Shown piece by piece: positions 5,753 to 7,891 of a DNA stretch of 7,891 nt (position 1 is its first letter; the number at the start of each line of letters is the position of its first letter). A program made the translations under genes and the position numbers. The DNA comes from Pseudomonadota bacterium (GTDB lineage: Bacteria > Pseudomonadota > Alphaproteobacteria > Rhizobiales > Kaistiaceae), in NCBI GenBank assembly GCA_023392225.1, contig JAEVZM010000530.1, positions 1-7,891 of the forward strand. Direction: 5' to 3'. The notes beneath the pieces were generated by a model. The model saw nothing but the letters and a program-made list of their open reading frames with translations, was not told the DNA's origin and searched no databases.

Positions 5753-6641
5753 GGCTGTTCAATCCCAATCGTCCCACCAGCCAGGAGAGGGCGAAAACGC
5801 CGGCGAGGATGAGCGTGGCGATGGCGCTCCCATAGCCCCAGTAGGAGAAGTTGAAGGCCTCTACGAAGCCGTAATAGTTGGTGACCTCGGTGACCGTTCC
5901 CGGCCCGCCATTGGTGAGCACGTAGATCAGCGGGAAGGCCTTGAAGCTGTCGATCAGGCGGAACAGGGCGCAGACCACCAGCACCGGCCGGATGTAGGGG
6001 AAGATGATGAAACGGAAGAGCTGCCAGCGGTTGGCGCCGTCGAGGCTCGCCGCCTCGATCGGCTCGCCGGGCATCGTCTGCAGTGCCGCGAGCACCATCA
6101 GCATGGTGAAGGGAAACCACTGCCAGGTGTCCGCCACCGCGATCGCCCAGAGCGCCGTGTCCGGATTGGCGATCAGCGAGCGGACCGGCAGGCCGAGTGC
6201 CTCGAGCGCGCGGTGCATCGGGCTGATGTCGGGCGAGTAGACGATCTTCCAGATCAGCGCGACGACGATCGGCGGCAGCACCATCGGGATGAGGAACAGC
6301 GAGCGCACGGCGCCGAGCACCTTGGACGTGCCGTTGAGGAGGAGCGCCAGCCCGAGGCCGACCCCGACCTGGAGCGTGACGCTCGACACGGACAGCTTGA
6401 GCTGGGTCCAGATCGAGTCGAGAAAGCGCTTGTCGCCCATCAGCTCTATGTAGTTGCCGAGCGGATTGTCGAAGTGGAAGGTCTTCGCCGGGTCGAGGAG
6501 GCTGAGCGGGGTGAGGCTCGTCACGACGAGCCCCGCCGCCGGGACGAGCGTGATCGCGACGAGCACGACCACCGCCGGAACCAGACCGAAGAGGAAGGCG
6601 CGCTTGCGCTCCGCCTCCCAGTTGCGCGTTGCGGTCGCCAT
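5745..6641 (-). CDS. CUT1-type ABC transporter permease, MalF-like
   Basis: A 298-residue inner-membrane permease with about six membrane segments, the first at about 16-42. The EAA loop is visible as EPIEAASLDGANRWQLFRF (193-211) followed by IIFPYIRP. The downstream motif FKAFPLIYVLTNGGPGTVTEV (233-253) is characteristic of MalF/UgpA-type permeases. The ATG at 6641 lies 5 bp after the binding-protein stop and starts a normal N-terminus (MATATRNWEAERKRA). The frame stays open further upstream to 6977, but that part is antisense-like Arg-rich sequence inside the binding-protein gene. No strong SD is seen, so coupling to the binding-protein gene is likely. It pairs with the MalG-like protein; the substrate is not shown by sequence. 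Confidence 0.95.
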   Translation of the reverse strand: MATATRNWEAERKRAFLFGLVPAVVVLVAITLVPAAGLVVTSLTPLSLLDPAKTFHFDNPLGNYIELMGDKRFLDSIWTQLKLSVSSVTLQVGVGLGLALLLNGTSKVLGAVRSLFLIPMVLPPIVVALIWKIVYSPDISPMHRALEALGLPVRSLIANPDTALWAIAVADTWQWFPFTMLMVLAALQTMPGEPIEAASLDGANRWQLFRFIIFPYIRPVLVVCALFRLIDSFKAFPLIYVLTNGGPGTVTEVTNYYGFVEAFNFSYWGYGSAIATLILAGVFALSWLVGRLGLNSHD

Positions 6642-6646
6642 CGCCG

Positions 6647-7891
6647 CTAGATGTCCACGCCGGCGCGCTTCAGCTCGGCGATCGAGGTCGCCTGGGCCTC
6701 TGCCATCGCTTCCTTGGCGGAGAGCTGGCCGGAGGCAATCAGCTCGATCGCCTTGTTGAGCTGCTGGTCGACCTGCGGATAGACCGAGACGGTGCGGTAC
6801 TTCATGTGGCCGGTCTTCGCCGCGATATCGATCGAGTCGAGCGCCAGCTGGGCGAGATCCGAGCCGTTGATCACCTGCTTCTGGCGGAAGGCTGCGGACT
6901 CGATGTCGGAACGGCGGGCCGGAGAGCCGTAGCCGGCTGCGACGGCGCGCTGCGTCGTCTGCTTCGACAGCGCCCACTGGATGAACGCCCAGGCGGCCTC
7001 CTTGTTCTTCGATCCGGCCGGGATGCCGAGCCCGTGCACGGCGGTGCCGGGGAAGCGGCCCGCGGGTCCCTTCGGCACGAGGCCGAACTTCACGGTGCTG
7101 ATCGTCCGGCTGGTCTCGGGATCGCCGAGCTGGGCCAGGTAGAGCTGGCCGATATCGGTGAAGTTGACGCGGCCGAGCTTCAGCGCGTTGACCACCTGGT
7201 CGGGCATGTAGGTGATCGCGCCGTCAGGGCCGAAGTCGCGGATGAGGGTCGCGTAATAGTCCGCCGCCGCCACCGCCTCCGGCGTGTCGAGCGTGGGCAG
7301 GAGGTCGTCCGGCGGCGCCCGGAACACGTTGCCGCCGAAGGCCTGGAGGTAGGGCACGAAGGTCCAGCCATAGTGGTTGTCGGCGACGAAGCCGGCGACC
7401 CGCTCCTTGCCGTTCACGGCCTTGAGCACGGTCAGGAGGTCGTCGGTGGTGTCGGGGAAGGCCAGTCCCGCCTGCTCGACGAGGTCGAAGCGGGACGCGC
7501 CGGTGAGCAGCGCCTCGGCGGTCCAGGGGATGCCGTAGAGCCGCCCGTCGAGGCCGGTCTCCGGCGCGATGGCTCCGGGCAGGAAGTCGGCGACGTCGAA
7601 ATCGCCTGGCGTCTGGTTCGGGTCGGCGATGAACTCGTCGAGCGGCGTCAGCCAGCCCGAGTTAATCCAGCGGCTCGAGTAGATGAAGGTGACGTTGACC
7701 ACGTCATAGGCCGAGCCGCCGGTCGACAGCTCGAGGTCGGCCCGCTGGTTGTAGATCGGGAAGGACGGGGCATCGTAGTTGACCCGCGCCCCGGTCAGCG
7801 CCTCGAACTCCGGCAGCCACTTCTGCAGCAGCGACGGGTAGGCGGCGCTGAAGGTCGACACGTTCAGCGTCACGCCCTCGAAGCGCCCGGC
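6647..7891 (-). CDS. CUT1-type extracellular solute-binding protein, family 1 (N-terminus cut by window edge)
   Basis: The visible 414 residues are the mature part of a family 1 (UgpB/MalE-like) periplasmic binding protein. The C-terminus (KRAGVDI) and stop are in the window. Features of the family include the early GVTLNVSTFSAAYPSLLQKW strand-helix, STGGSAYDVV, DGRLYGIPWTAEA (near the hinge), GWTFVPYLQAFGG, and AAWAFIQWALSKQTTQRAVA followed by GSPARRSDI. The frame stays open to base 7891 with no stop. The GTG at 7873 is therefore most likely an internal Val, and the signal peptide lies beyond the edge. It leads the SBP-MalF-MalG operon and delivers substrate to those permeases. Polyols or sugars are likely by context but no ligand can be assigned. 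Confidence 0.93.
   Translation of the reverse strand, partial: AGRFEGVTLNVSTFSAAYPSLLQKWLPEFEALTGARVNYDAPSFPIYNQRADLELSTGGSAYDVVNVTFIYSSRWINSGWLTPLDEFIADPNQTPGDFDVADFLPGAIAPETGLDGRLYGIPWTAEALLTGASRFDLVEQAGLAFPDTTDDLLTVLKAVNGKERVAGFVADNHYGWTFVPYLQAFGGNVFRAPPDDLLPTLDTPEAVAAADYYATLIRDFGPDGAITYMPDQVVNALKLGRVNFTDIGQLYLAQLGDPETSRTISTVKFGLVPKGPAGRFPGTAVHGLGIPAGSKNKEAAWAFIQWALSKQTTQRAVAAGYGSPARRSDIESAAFRQKQVINGSDLAQLALDSIDIAAKTGHMKYRTVSVYPQVDQQLNKAIELIASGQLSAKEAMAEAQATSIAELKRAGVDI

Noticed and set aside
5445..6650. Plus-strand open frame (401 codons) opposite the two CUT1 permeases
   Set aside because: It spans two real genes across their overlap, and the product is highly charged and repetitive (Arg, Asp, Glu, His, Gln). 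This is typical of the complement of hydrophobic permease codons.
6642..6977. N-terminal extension of the MalF-like frame upstream of ATG 6641
   Set aside because: The extension lies wholly inside the binding-protein gene in another frame and is Arg-rich. The MalF-like N-terminus begins naturally at 6641.
7871..7873. GTG at 7873 as the start of the CUT1 binding protein
   Set aside because: The frame remains open to the window edge, a signal peptide is expected but missing, and residues before the GTG (RFEG) read smoothly into the first strand of the mature protein.
1..7891. CRISPR array, tRNA/rRNA, insertion sequence, integrase or defence genes
   Set aside because: No regularly spaced repeats, no RNA gene signatures, no transposase or recombinase motifs were found on either strand. 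The window is a conventional metabolic and transport locus.

Overview
This 7.9 kb window is GC-rich and densely coded, and every convincing gene lies on the minus strand. The gene content and style (polyol/sugar ABC transporters beside a short-chain polyol-type dehydrogenase, strong GC bias at third positions, short or overlapping junctions) suggest an alphaproteobacterium, probably of the Hyphomicrobiales or Rhodobacterales. The organism assignment is inference; no marker gene is present.

Reading in the direction of transcription (right to left), the first unit is a CUT1-type (maltose/glycerol-phosphate/polyol style) ABC importer. It has a family 1 solute-binding protein whose N-terminus runs off the right edge (6647-7891), a MalF-like permease (5745-6641) and a MalG-like permease (4877-5752). 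The SBP-MalF junction is 5 bp and MalF-MalG overlap by 8 bp. The MalK-type ATPase this system needs is not in the window.

A gap of about 400 bp (4471-4876) follows. It holds an AT-rich island with a perfect TATAAT on the minus strand and three TTGCAAT elements, two of them in an exact 10-bp tandem. A 25-codon leader ORF with a strong Shine-Dalgarno sequence follows, and its stop overlaps the ATPase start as ATGA.

The second unit is a complete CUT2-type (ribose-style) importer plus an enzyme: a double ATPase (2941-4470), an RbsC-like permease (1982-2938), an RbsB-like periplasmic binding protein (944-1915) and an SDR polyol dehydrogenase (76-849). It closes with a strong intrinsic terminator (16-54). 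A GC hairpin lies between the binding-protein and dehydrogenase genes.

The simplest model is a sugar-alcohol locus. The CUT2 importer brings in a small polyol or sugar, and the SDR, which resembles galactitol dehydrogenase-type enzymes, oxidises it with NAD+. The CUT1 importer imports the same or a related compound using an ATPase encoded elsewhere. I see no CRISPR array, RNA gene, mobile element or clearly undescribed system. The most unusual points are the leader ORF, the operator-like repeats at the promoter, and the two transporter classes placed in series with only one ATPase.
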